A program made the translations under genes and the position numbers. A stretch of 51,012 nucleotides of DNA from the NCBI RefSeq assembly GCF_001886265.1, contig NZ_JXLE01000018.1:1-51012 (forward strand), read 5' to 3'. Positions 7,860 to 15,416 of this stretch are shown here, in pieces. Positions within the stretch are counted from its first letter, which is position 1. The number at the start of each line of letters is the position of its first letter. The DNA comes from Enterococcus thailandicus. Lineage in GTDB: Bacteria > Bacillota > Bacilli > Lactobacillales > Enterococcaceae. The notes beneath the pieces are model-generated. The model saw only the letters and a program-made list of their open reading frames with translations, was not told where the DNA came from and made no database searches.

Positions 7860-8564
7860 TTATTTAACCTCGACCTTTAAACTTGTATCCTTTGCATTCT
7901 GTATATGAATTTTCATATTAAAATATCCTTTATTCAAAAAATCCAAGGATATTTTTTCTTTAAATCGACCTTGCTCAACCTTTTGTTTTCTTGATTTATT
8001 TCCCTGAACAATTTCAATTAAAAAGGAACCTTTGCTACATTTACCATTAATATAAATCATTTCCTTTTTGCTTGATAATTTAAATCTTTTCTTTTCAACG
8101 AATCCATCAGTTGCGGATTTAAAATCAAGGGTTAGCTGATTGCCAATTTTATTTTCATAATTCAAAAAGATTGTACCAGTATTTACTACATCATTTTTTT
8201 CGATTTCTCTAATCAGAGAACCAAAGAATAAAACTCCCCCTATTAACGAGATGATTATTAATAATCCTAAATTTTTCCATCTTTTCAAAATGACTGTTCG
8301 ATAAATTCCTATAATTGGAACAATACTGGATAATATACCCCAAACTACAGCATTTTTATTATTCTCACTTATCTCCATCTTCACTACTATTACCCCAACA
8401 ACAAAAGAAATCATTATTAGCATCAAAGTTAAAAAGCAAGCAGTTAATGAAACTCCAATATTTTGCGACGAAAGGTTCCAACGCAATATTTTCAATACTA
8501 AAAATAGGTAAAGCAACAACTCACATATCAAAAAAATAGACCACTGTTCTTTCTTCTTATCCAT
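7860..8564 (-). CDS. Four-helix membrane protein of the RiPP cluster, possible immunity protein
   Basis: 234 residues, no recognised family. Four predicted membrane helices (WSIFLICELLLYLFLVL; a second around SLTACFLTLMLIMISFVVG; AVVWGILSSIVPIIGIY; LGLLIIISLIGGVLFFG) occupy the first ~120 residues, and the remainder is a polar, beta-rich tail probably facing outside. It lies between the precursor peptide genes and the ABC pair on the same strand, 42 bp upstream of the ATPase gene. Small membrane proteins in that place in bacteriocin loci are often immunity or accessory transport proteins; that role is an inference from position only. Confidence 0.6.
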   Translation of the reverse strand: MDKKKEQWSIFLICELLLYLFLVLKILRWNLSSQNIGVSLTACFLTLMLIMISFVVGVIVVKMEISENNKNAVVWGILSSIVPIIGIYRTVILKRWKNLGLLIIISLIGGVLFFGSLIREIEKNDVVNTGTIFLNYENKIGNQLTLDFKSATDGFVEKKRFKLSSKKEMIYINGKCSKGSFLIEIVQGNKSRKQKVEQGRFKEKISLDFLNKGYFNMKIHIQNAKDTSLKVEVK

Positions 8565-8618
8565 AAGATATCACCCATCTCACATTACTGTTACTTACTA
8601 GTATTGGTTATTTATAAA

Positions 8619-8662
8619 ATATATAGCTTACACTGTCATAATCAACAATGTAAGCTATATAT
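8619..8662 (-). terminator. Stem-loop after the peptide genes, possible attenuating terminator
   Basis: A 14-bp perfect stem: 8619-8632 pairs with 8649-8662 (core ATATAGCTTACA / TGTAAGCTATAT). It is followed on the minus strand by an AT-rich run containing TTTT. It sits between the last peptide gene and the membrane protein gene, so it could reduce read-through and give high peptide but low immunity/ABC transcript levels, or stabilise the peptide mRNA. Confidence 0.5.
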
Positions 8663-8674
8663 CGTTATGAAGCT

Positions 8675-8791
8675 TTAGCTTGCACAAAGTACTCCACAAA
8701 CCCCACCGAGACAAACCGCACCACAAAGCACTCCAATAATTCCAACTCCAACAGTTGGATCAATTTCTGTTACCATTTGAACTTCTTCCAT
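8675..8791 (-). CDS. Cys-rich RiPP precursor peptide 1 (38 aa)
   Basis: The peptide begins MEEVQMVTEIDPTVG and ends in a hydrophobic Gly/Cys core, GVLCGAVCLGGVCGVLCAS. It has four cysteines with spacing CxxxC-x4-CxxxC. The ATG has GGAGG seven bases upstream. It is the third of three tandem small genes that share the acidic MEE start and the LCGVLC or GVLC core; it is the most diverged, with an extra CxxxC and no GIFC tail. All follow the exporter and radical SAM genes on the same strand. Radical SAM/SPASM enzymes often form thioether or other links at such cysteines. Leader/core boundaries are unknown. Confidence 0.78.
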   Translation of the reverse strand: MEEVQMVTEIDPTVGVGIIGVLCGAVCLGGVCGVLCAS

Positions 8792-8816
8792 AAAAAATCC
8801 CTCCAGTTGATTTTTA

Positions 8817-8924
8817 CTATGAACAAAAGATTCCACTAGCACAAAGTACTCCACACAAGAAGCCCATGGGTTCTACTTGTTCATAATCATTGTTATCAGA
8901 CATAAAAATTTGTATTTCTTCCAT
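8817..8924 (-). CDS. Cys-rich RiPP precursor peptide 2 (35 aa)
   Basis: Begins MEEIQIFMSDNNDYEQVEP and ends MGFLCGVLCASGIFCS. Three cysteines, CxxxC-x5-C. A strong GGAGG site lies seven bases before the ATG. The acidic N-terminal half reads as a leader, and the hydrophobic C-terminal GFLCGVLC-x-SGIFC as the core, which it shares almost exactly with peptide 3. There is no GG leader-cleavage motif, and the exporter lacks a C39 peptidase, so leader removal must involve another protease or not occur. Confidence 0.8.
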   Translation of the reverse strand: MEEIQIFMSDNNDYEQVEPMGFLCGVLCASGIFCS

Positions 8925-8957
8925 TATCACACCTCCTTAACTCGAACAACGACAACA

Positions 8958-9062
8958 TCAACAAAAAATCCCACTGAAACAAAGTACTCCACAAAGAAAA
9001 CCATAAGGTTCTGGAGTTTGGATGTCTTCATCCAAGTAAGCTGAAACATATACTTCTTCCAT
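8958..9062 (-). CDS. Cys-rich RiPP precursor peptide 3 (34 aa)
   Basis: Begins MEEVYVSAYLDEDIQTPEP and ends YGFLCGVLCFSGIFC. It has the same three-cysteine core as peptide 2, with Phe for Ala after the second Cys. Two ATGs are adjacent (9065 and 9062); the second is chosen because it gives the MEE start of the paralogues and seven bases from the GGGGGG site. It is the first peptide gene after the exporter. Conserved core against a variable leader across three tandem copies argues for real coding genes. Confidence 0.8.
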   Translation of the reverse strand: MEEVYVSAYLDEDIQTPEPYGFLCGVLCFSGIFC

Positions 9063-9118
9063 CATTAGTCCCCCCTAATTAAAGATTTTTAATAACGCAA
9101 TAAATTGCGACTATTATC

Positions 9119-10798
9119 CTAATTCATTTGATAGATTTGTTTCTCCTTAATCAAAAATTTCGCAACTGCATTTTTAGCAATATTAGTATCATGTGTAATT
9201 AGAATCACCATTTTTGAAAGACTCAATCTATCAATGATTGCCTTAACTTTTGAACTATTACTTGAATCTAATGCTGATGTTGGTTCATCAAAAACAATTA
9301 TTGATGTATCCTTGGCTAATGCAATAGCTATGGATAATCGTTGAAGTTGTCCTACAGAAAAATTATTTCCGTTTTCTAAAATTTTTGTTTCATACTGTTT
9401 AGATAAATCCATAATCTCACTATCAATACCACATTCTGAACAATATTCTCTGATTTCAGAAAGTTTGATTTTAGGGTTAACATATCGGAAATTGTCAATA
9501 ATCGAACCACTAAATGAAAAAATTTGTTGATTAACTAATGAGATTTCATCTCTTAATGATTTTTCAGAGATCATATTAATACTTTTTCCGTTTATTAATA
9601 TTTCTCCCGATTTAACATCGTATAATTTGAGAATATGATTAATAAGTGTTGTTTTCCCACTACCACTGTCTCCCATGAATACGTACAATCCAATACTATT
9701 AATTTCTAAATTTACATCATCCAAAATAATTCTTCCCATTTTTTCACACTTAACATCGATCAACTTAAGAGATGGACTTTTCCAGTGATTAACAAGACTA
9801 TCTCCAAAATTCTCATCGTCAGTTTTATTATTTTTTATAGACTCAATCCTATCCAAACTCACTAAAAGTTGTTGATAATTTCCAGCGATATTGGTAACAG
9901 ACAAGCTAGATGAATTAAATTGTTGACTATAGGAAGAAAACTGAATAAACCCTTCAACAGTAAGACTTCCAACAAAGACAAAATAACCGCCAAGCAAATA
10001 ATTAGCTATCTCCCCTAATACACCTAGCATAGATATGAGCGTTTGAAAAATTACTATAAACGTTTGTAACGAGTATGAATTTTTCTTTTTTAAATTCACC
10101 AAATTAGTAAACTGGATATTTTGTGATTCCTTAACTCCAAGTGTTTTAACAATTTTCATTCCTAAAATTGATTGTTGTATAAAAGATAGGACTGAATCGT
10201 TTGACTCTTTCACATTTACCTGTTGTACCCTAACTTGTCTCATTTTCTTGTTATAATAAATAATAATTATCGGTAACGATAATAAGCTAAATACGGTCAG
10301 TAAGAAACTTAGTTTTAACATAAGAATCAAAAATAAAAGTACTTGTAAACAGGAAACGCTAGCTGGAAGTAACTTTCCAAATAAAATCTCAACTGCCTGC
10401 TCAATATCTGTAGATAGTACGGATATTGTCTTTCCTATGGGTGTACTATCAAAATACTTCATTTGTTTGTGTAATAATTTTTGAAATAGATTGTTCTGTA
10501 TATCTCTAACTAAGTTTACCTTTAGATAGATTGTTACTCTTGACTGAAAATAGGAAATAAGTAATTTTAAAAGATAAAATATCACAGCTATAATCAACGT
10601 AAACTTAAACTGTTCAAAATTTTTTCTATAAAGTGTTGATAATAGACTAGACCAAATAATCGGTTGAATTGCTAGTGTAGATAGTGTCAGTAATATACAC
10701 ATAGAAAGCATACAACAGTGTAATTTATAGTTTTTCAAGTATCTACAAAAGCTAATAACTAATTGACCCTTCGGATTCCTTTTTCCATCTTTCTTCAA
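9119..10798 (-). CDS. ABC exporter (fused membrane and ATPase domains), peptide export
   Basis: 559 residues. Six membrane helices in residues ~1-320 (ABC type I exporter fold), then a nucleotide-binding domain: Walker A GDSGSGKTT, signature FSVGQLQRLS (a V replaces the usual first G of SGGQ), Walker B IIVFDEPTSALD, and a switch His in LITHD. No N-terminal C39 peptidase, so it is not a bacteriocin-processing PCAT. Start is TTG at 10798, the next codon after the radical SAM stop, with AAGGAGAG well placed upstream, so the genes are coupled. The position between the modifying enzyme and the precursors indicates export of the mature peptide. Confidence 0.88.
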   Translation of the reverse strand: MKKDGKRNPKGQLVISFCRYLKNYKLHCCMLSMCILLTLSTLAIQPIIWSSLLSTLYRKNFEQFKFTLIIAVIFYLLKLLISYFQSRVTIYLKVNLVRDIQNNLFQKLLHKQMKYFDSTPIGKTISVLSTDIEQAVEILFGKLLPASVSCLQVLLFLILMLKLSFLLTVFSLLSLPIIIIYYNKKMRQVRVQQVNVKESNDSVLSFIQQSILGMKIVKTLGVKESQNIQFTNLVNLKKKNSYSLQTFIVIFQTLISMLGVLGEIANYLLGGYFVFVGSLTVEGFIQFSSYSQQFNSSSLSVTNIAGNYQQLLVSLDRIESIKNNKTDDENFGDSLVNHWKSPSLKLIDVKCEKMGRIILDDVNLEINSIGLYVFMGDSGSGKTTLINHILKLYDVKSGEILINGKSINMISEKSLRDEISLVNQQIFSFSGSIIDNFRYVNPKIKLSEIREYCSECGIDSEIMDLSKQYETKILENGNNFSVGQLQRLSIAIALAKDTSIIVFDEPTSALDSSNSSKVKAIIDRLSLSKMVILITHDTNIAKNAVAKFLIKEKQIYQMN

Positions 10799-12211
10799 TT
10801 AAATTGCTCTCCTTAGATTTGACTGAAAGCTTGACCATGCCTCGGGATTAGATTTTAATAATCCAATATTTATTAACGACTGTTTCAAAATTTCATTTAT
10901 CGTTTGGCAAAAAACAGGATTCGTTAATTCAATATTATCTTTATTGATTACAAATCCACCTAGACAGGATGAACATACAGTTCTAGCAGGACAAATCATG
11001 CAATCGTTCGATTTCAATTTATTATTAACTTGGTTGTCGAATGAGATTGCTTTTTTAACAATTTCGTTTGGATCTTCACCCACATATCCATAAGCTGTTT
11101 CATCTTGAGAGGTATACATAAAACATGGGGATAGTTGGTTATCATGACTTAGGGAAAACGTTTGAATACCGGCCGGACAGATTCTGGGTTCTTGTATTTG
11201 ATTGATTAATCTAAAAAGTATTCCCAGTACAAGACTTATTGAAGTCACTTTTTCACCAGTAGTAACTTGTGCAAATGTAAGATTCACAATATCTCTTACA
11301 TATTCTCTATATTTATCAACATTCTTTAAAACACTTAGTTCATTATCAATATCGATATTAACGGGAACGATATGCGTCGCCTGTGAGCCAAAAGTTTCAA
11401 AAAAGAAACGGGCTAAATCTGAATATGATATTCCTCGATTAATATGTTCATTAGTATAAGTACATTCAAACCCAATATTTTTAATACCAGATTCAATGAG
11501 TAGTTGATAATTATTTACAATGTCTTTGTAATGACCTTTTTCGCGTATATCATATCTCAGTCGATCATTTATCTCTTGAGGTCCATCAAGACTAATAGTA
11601 ATAGCAAAATCATACTGTTTGTATATTTGTAAAAGTTTTTGTGGTAGGATAACGCAATTCGTTACAATTCCAAATATAGGAAGTTTTGATATATTCCCCT
11701 CCTTCTTTTTTTGAGCAAAAAAATTTACTACAAACTCAATTTGCTTTGTACAAAGAGAGGGTTCCCCTCCAAAAAATTGAATTACCTTAATTTCTTTGAA
11801 ATTGGATACTAAATAATTTAATCCGTCGTATAATTTTTCTTTAGTAAAATTACTTCTTTTTTCATAATCATACATGCCAAAGTTGGCATAACAATATTCG
11901 CAACGCAGATTACAATCACTTGTTAAGACAAGGCTTAATTTACCAATAGAAAAGTCTTTAGCCTCTGTGCTAATCTGTTTCAAGCTATTGCAATCTAAAC
12001 AGTTGAATTTTTCTTCTTTTTCATTGGAGATATCCCTCAGTATTTGGTTAACCGCACTTTGAGAATTTTGGGAGATAAAGAAGTCTCTCATCTTTTTTGA
12101 TAATTCATTATCAGTAATCTGAAAAATTGAACTACTAGGAATATGAAGTAAAATATCTGAATCTTCGTTTTCCAAAAAATAGAAATCATTTCTAAAATTA
12201 TTTTCTTTCAT
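10799..12211 (-). CDS. Radical SAM/SPASM peptide maturase
   Basis: 470 residues. The N-terminal ~85 residues hold a CLDC pair (71, 74) and could be a peptide-recognition region. The radical SAM core starts at LTSDCNLRCEYC (Cys 100, 104, 107 bind the 4Fe-4S cluster that cleaves SAM), followed by FFGGEPSLC and SLDGPQEINDRLR. The C-terminal SPASM region carries CPAGIQTFSLS, then SPCFMYTS and CMICPARTVCSSCLGG, ending NPVFCQTI, for auxiliary clusters. Length and layout fit maturases that install thioether (sactipeptide/ranthipeptide) or C-C links. GAGGTG lies seven bases before the ATG. First gene of the operon; the downstream Cys peptides are its likely substrates. The chemistry cannot be predicted from sequence alone. 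Confidence 0.92.
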   Translation of the reverse strand: MKENNFRNDFYFLENEDSDILLHIPSSSIFQITDNELSKKMRDFFISQNSQSAVNQILRDISNEKEEKFNCLDCNSLKQISTEAKDFSIGKLSLVLTSDCNLRCEYCYANFGMYDYEKRSNFTKEKLYDGLNYLVSNFKEIKVIQFFGGEPSLCTKQIEFVVNFFAQKKKEGNISKLPIFGIVTNCVILPQKLLQIYKQYDFAITISLDGPQEINDRLRYDIREKGHYKDIVNNYQLLIESGIKNIGFECTYTNEHINRGISYSDLARFFFETFGSQATHIVPVNIDIDNELSVLKNVDKYREYVRDIVNLTFAQVTTGEKVTSISLVLGILFRLINQIQEPRICPAGIQTFSLSHDNQLSPCFMYTSQDETAYGYVGEDPNEIVKKAISFDNQVNNKLKSNDCMICPARTVCSSCLGGFVINKDNIELTNPVFCQTINEILKQSLINIGLLKSNPEAWSSFQSNLRRAI

Positions 12212-12295
12212 TATTTATCACCTCATGACGAAAATATAATTCATCATTCCAATAAAAAAAAGGGACTATGCAATATGTACATTTTTTTTGCACTA

Positions 12296-12324
12296 TTTAC
12301 AGTTTACGACGAGCAATCTATACT
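12296..12324 (+). promoter_or_regulatory. Promoter of the regulator/kinase operon in the divergent control region
   Basis: TTTACA (12296-12301), 17 bp, TATACT (12319-12324), about 60 bp ahead of the response regulator ATG. The same 172-bp gap (12212-12383) must also drive the radical SAM operon leftwards. ACAGTTTA (12299-12306) and TCAGTTAAA (12350 onwards) resemble LytTR-type half sites; this is only suggestive. Confidence 0.5.
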
Positions 12325-12383
12325 GATATTCTATAAAAAGGAATGAATCTCAGTTAAATGATTCGAACATGAGGAGTACATAT

Positions 12384-13124
12384 ATGAGAATTTTTATTTG
12401 TGAGGACGAAAAAGATATTTCGTTAAAATTACAATCAATCTGTGAAACTATCCTCTGTAATCTCAATCAACCCGATTATGAAATCGAAGTTTACAATGAT
12501 GGAGAAACACTTGCACAATACTATCAATTAGGTAAAAGAGCTGACTTAATATTTTTAGATATTGAACTTGGTAATAATTCTGGCATAGATGTTTCCAGAA
12601 AAATAAGACAACTTGATAAATCTGTAAAAATTGTCTTTGCTACAAATTATAGAAATTACAAGGATGAAGCATTTTCAGTACATGCTTTTGGTTATATTGA
12701 AAAACCATTTCATCAAATTGATATTGAGACAATTATCACGGAATTTATTCAATATTCCATAGATGAAGAAAAAACACTCATAAAGTTAAGTGGAAATAAT
12801 GGAGATTTTTTGGTGGATAAAAATGATATTTTATATATCGAGAACCGGAATCGCAAACTAATACTAGTTTGCTTTTCAGGTTCCTATCCCATAACTGGAA
12901 AAATAAGTAAATTGGGAAATGATCTAAAAGAATTTGGATTTCACAGTCCCCATGTTAGCTTTCTTGTCAATCTTGATTATGTAAGAAGAATAAAAAACTA
13001 TACTGTCTATATGACTAACGATTGTGAAATCCCACTTTCTCAAAAAAAATCATCTATTTTTCGTAAAGTAATAAGCCAACATTTACGTCATATTATTCAT
13101 AGCCATAAGGGGGAAAATAAATGA
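12384..13124 (+). CDS. LytTR response regulator (AgrA/ComE-like)
   Basis: 246 residues. The receiver domain (~1-125) has the acidic pocket CEDE (~7-9) and phosphoacceptor Asp59 in LIFLDIELG, then the conserved Lys in IEKPF. The LytTR DNA-binding domain (~140-245) carries DILYIENRNRKLILV, then HSPHVSFLVNLDYVRRI and the C-terminal PLSQKKSSIFRKVI. Start ATG at 12384 has GAGGAG nine bases upstream; an in-frame ATG 15 bp earlier lacks that. The stop overlaps the kinase start (ATGA). Divergent to the radical SAM operon, so it probably controls that operon in response to a peptide. Confidence 0.92.
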   Translation: MRIFICEDEKDISLKLQSICETILCNLNQPDYEIEVYNDGETLAQYYQLGKRADLIFLDIELGNNSGIDVSRKIRQLDKSVKIVFATNYRNYKDEAFSVHAFGYIEKPFHQIDIETIITEFIQYSIDEEKTLIKLSGNNGDFLVDKNDILYIENRNRKLILVCFSGSYPITGKISKLGNDLKEFGFHSPHVSFLVNLDYVRRIKNYTVYMTNDCEIPLSQKKSSIFRKVISQHLRHIIHSHKGENK

Positions 13125-14371
13125 ATTCTATATTACAAATTTTTTCATTTCTTATAACAGGTCTCACTATGACTATTGTAGTTTTTGATTTTTTCAACGA
13201 GTTGTTTAAAAAAAAATACGAAAATAATTTTTTCTATTTTATCTGCTATTTCCTTTTTTATATTGGATTTCTAGTGTCTATGCTCATCCCAACTCCAATT
13301 ATTCGAATTTTCTTTCCAGCGGTATTCCCCTTTATTTTTGGAGCTTTTTTATATTCAAATTTTTCTTTTCCACTTACCTTGTTTCTGCTTATTGCTATTG
13401 AGTTTTGTGAAATTACAATTGAATCTCTAACAGATTTCATCTTTGGAGGTGGGTTTTTAATTATGCCTAGCAACCTCCTTCGAAACCTAATCATTTTTTT
13501 CTTATACCAATTCATCATGCTTTACATAAAGAATAAAAAACAAAACTTTTCATTACCAAAAAGAAATTTTGCTATTTTTATTTTGCCTCTACTTAGTTTA
13601 ATAATTATAAATCTTAGTACGTTATTTACAATTCAATCCCAAGATTTTCATCTAGTAGTTATCTCTACCATCGTAGGTACGGGATTGCTTTTTAGTAATA
13701 TTTTCATGTTCTACTTATTTAAACAACTTCAAGTTTACTCAGAGAGAGAAAATCTTTATCGTATGAAGAGTCAACAATCTAAATTACAATATCAATATGT
13801 AAAGGATCTTGAATCTAAGAATTTAGAAACAAAAAAAATTCTTCATGACATAAAACGACATTTAGCTGTTCTTTCAACCCTTAAAGATACTCAAGACTCA
13901 CCTGAATATATTTCTAATTATATAAATCAAATTAATCTCAGTATCGACTCAGTTGAGATCACCAACTATACAGACAGTCCTATTGTTAATCTATTGATAA
14001 ACAACAAAAAAAATATAGCGAAAGAAAATGAAATTAATTATACAACTAGAAGTGAAAATATCTCTTTTGATTTTATGGAGGAAATTGATCAGACAACTCT
14101 GTTTTCTAATATTTTAGATAATGCTTTTGAAGAAGCAGCAATAGTCACTTCATCAAATAAATTTGTTTCAATAACCATATGTACAATTAATGATTTTAAA
14201 ATAGTTAATATTTCGAACTCATATGACCCTGATAATCATAAAAACAATAAAAATCACATGGGATTAGGGTTACATAACGTACAAGATGTCGCCAGAAAAT
14301 ACCAAGCGAATTTAACTATAGATGATAATAAAAAACAAGGAATATTTGAAGTTCAACTATCTTTTTTATAG
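13121..14371 (+). CDS. HPK10-type sensor histidine kinase (AgrC/ComD-like)
   Basis: 416 residues. About six membrane helices fill residues 1-200, a coiled stretch follows (~205-240), and the phosphoacceptor is His242 in ILHDIKRHLAVL. The ATPase part has the N box NILDNAFEEA (~330-339) and a G box MGLGLHN (~380-386), with no classical F box, as in the quorum-sensing HPK10 class. These kinases sense extracellular peptides. No separate agrD/comC-like signal gene lies next to it, so the Cys peptides of the divergent operon are the obvious candidate ligands (inference). Confidence 0.92.
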   Translation: MNSILQIFSFLITGLTMTIVVFDFFNELFKKKYENNFFYFICYFLFYIGFLVSMLIPTPIIRIFFPAVFPFIFGAFLYSNFSFPLTLFLLIAIEFCEITIESLTDFIFGGGFLIMPSNLLRNLIIFFLYQFIMLYIKNKKQNFSLPKRNFAIFILPLLSLIIINLSTLFTIQSQDFHLVVISTIVGTGLLFSNIFMFYLFKQLQVYSERENLYRMKSQQSKLQYQYVKDLESKNLETKKILHDIKRHLAVLSTLKDTQDSPEYISNYINQINLSIDSVEITNYTDSPIVNLLINNKKNIAKENEINYTTRSENISFDFMEEIDQTTLFSNILDNAFEEAAIVTSSNKFVSITICTINDFKIVNISNSYDPDNHKNNKNHMGLGLHNVQDVARKYQANLTIDDNKKQGIFEVQLSFL

Positions 14372-14405
14372 CGTTAGTTAAAAAAAATTTTTTGGAGCAT
14401 ACTAC

Positions 14406-14437
14406 CTCCTCCCCGCTAGTAACACGGGGGTACCAAA
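14406..14437 (+). other. Putative oriT (MobT-type nic hairpin) of element B
   Basis: CCCCG (14411-14415), loop CTAGTAACA, CGGGGG (14425-14430), then TACC. From memory, the Tn916 and ICEBs1 oriT nic regions have the same build: a C-run, a short spacer containing CTAACA, a G-run and GTA. It lies ~1 kb upstream of the Rep_trans/MobT gene in an otherwise gene-free stretch (14372-14820). The functional claim is inference from this resemblance and position. Confidence 0.6.
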
Positions 14438-14530
14438 CTCATTGGAAATCCCTCTAAGGGTTGCTACGAAAGGCCTCACGAGCATTCTTCAAAGATTCGA
14501 TTTTTGTCAAAATTAGCTAAATAGAAAAGC

Positions 14531-14590
14531 AAAAGACGTGTGAACGGACCGGCTGCCAGCGGCAGAGCCGAGTTCGTTTACACGTCTTTT
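14531..14590. terminator. Large bidirectional hairpin/terminator
   Basis: AAAAGACGTGT (14531-14541) pairs with ACACGTCTTTT (14580-14590), extended by GAACG/CGTTT, and an inner GC-rich stem (CGGCTGCC...GGCAGAGCCG) caps it. T-runs occur on both strands. It could terminate transcription from both sides, or serve as a single-strand origin/processing hairpin for rolling-circle transfer next to oriT. Confidence 0.65.
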
Positions 14591-14820
14591 TTGTGTTTTC
14601 TCAAAAAAGAAACTTTTTCGAAATGAGGCGATTGAAAAGCAAATAGTTTAAGAATCTCTTACAAGTTAATTCAATTGCCTGTTGTTTCGAAAAATTGCCC
14701 TACTCAGATTGTAGTAGTAATGGAAGGGAAATCATCCATAAAGAAAATTATGAGAAATTCCACATTTTTTGGAAAATAGGGGGTTCCAAATTGTTCTTGT
14801 TAGTGAAAGGAGGAAATTTT

Positions 14821-14919
14821 ATGCAACTGATTCGTGCACCCACTCTACTTTGTTTCAACCAATTAAAACAAAGACTAAATTCAAAACCAAAGGAGAAATA
14901 CACATGTCAAAAAAATTAA
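14821..14919 (+). CDS. Small ORF (32 aa) overlapping the next gene, possible leader peptide
   Basis: Begins MQLIRAPTLLCFNQLKQRL and ends TCQKN. The ATG is preceded by GAAAGGAGGAAATTTT, one of the best ribosome binding sites in the element. It ends 16 bp inside the following gene in another frame, so it may couple translation to that gene. No family recognised; no signal or membrane segment. Confidence 0.4.
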   Translation: MQLIRAPTLLCFNQLKQRLNSKPKEKYTCQKN

Positions 14920-15416
14920 TGATCCAAAAAGGAACCAGTATCTCACTAAACGATTCAGAAACTGTCAATCTAGCCAGTCTACGTTTCGATCTCAAACAAT
15001 TCAAACTCCCGCAACGTTTTGTTGTCGCCAAAAGTGATATTCAAATGCGGATGGAACGTGAACAGAACCATGTTGGCGAACGTGTAGAAACCGGGCTAAT
15101 GACCCTCACCTTCAAAGTCTATGATCAGGCTTTTGTCGAACTGGTTCTGAATAACGGCGGAACAGAACTCGGCTCCCCAATTACCATTGTGGTCGAGCAT
15201 CAAGAAGAACTGCCCATTTTAGATAACTATGAAGACGGCGAGTTGATTCCCATTCGTTTTAATGGTTTAAATGTCTATCCCCGAAAAATTCAGAAAAAAT
15301 CATTTGTGGGAGAAGGTCAACCAATGATTGACACCTGGCAATTTGCAGCATTGAAAATCAGTGCCACCTCCTATCAACTAGGAGATGTGAATGAACCAAA
15401 TACCCCGGCAAAGTAA
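14904..15416 (+). CDS. Conserved IME protein of unknown function upstream of the relaxase
   Basis: 170 residues; ATG at 14904 with AGGAG nine bases upstream. An in-frame ATG at 14769 is rejected because it lacks a binding site and would span the preceding small ORF. Soluble, beta-rich appearance, no catalytic motif seen (LASLRFDLKQFKLPQRFVV, GLMTLTFKVYDQAFVELVL). It overlaps the next gene by 26 bp and lies between the putative oriT and the Rep_trans gene, the place where Tn916-like elements encode small helpers of mobilization or replication. The role as an oriT-processing accessory is a guess. Confidence 0.65.
   Translation: MSKKLMIQKGTSISLNDSETVNLASLRFDLKQFKLPQRFVVAKSDIQMRMEREQNHVGERVETGLMTLTFKVYDQAFVELVLNNGGTELGSPITIVVEHQEELPILDNYEDGELIPIRFNGLNVYPRKIQKKSFVGEGQPMIDTWQFAALKISATSYQLGDVNEPNTPAK

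Noticed and set aside
8315-8539. Plus-strand ORF opposite the four-helix membrane protein
   Set aside because: It is a shadow of the minus-strand gene, with no binding site or recognisable content.
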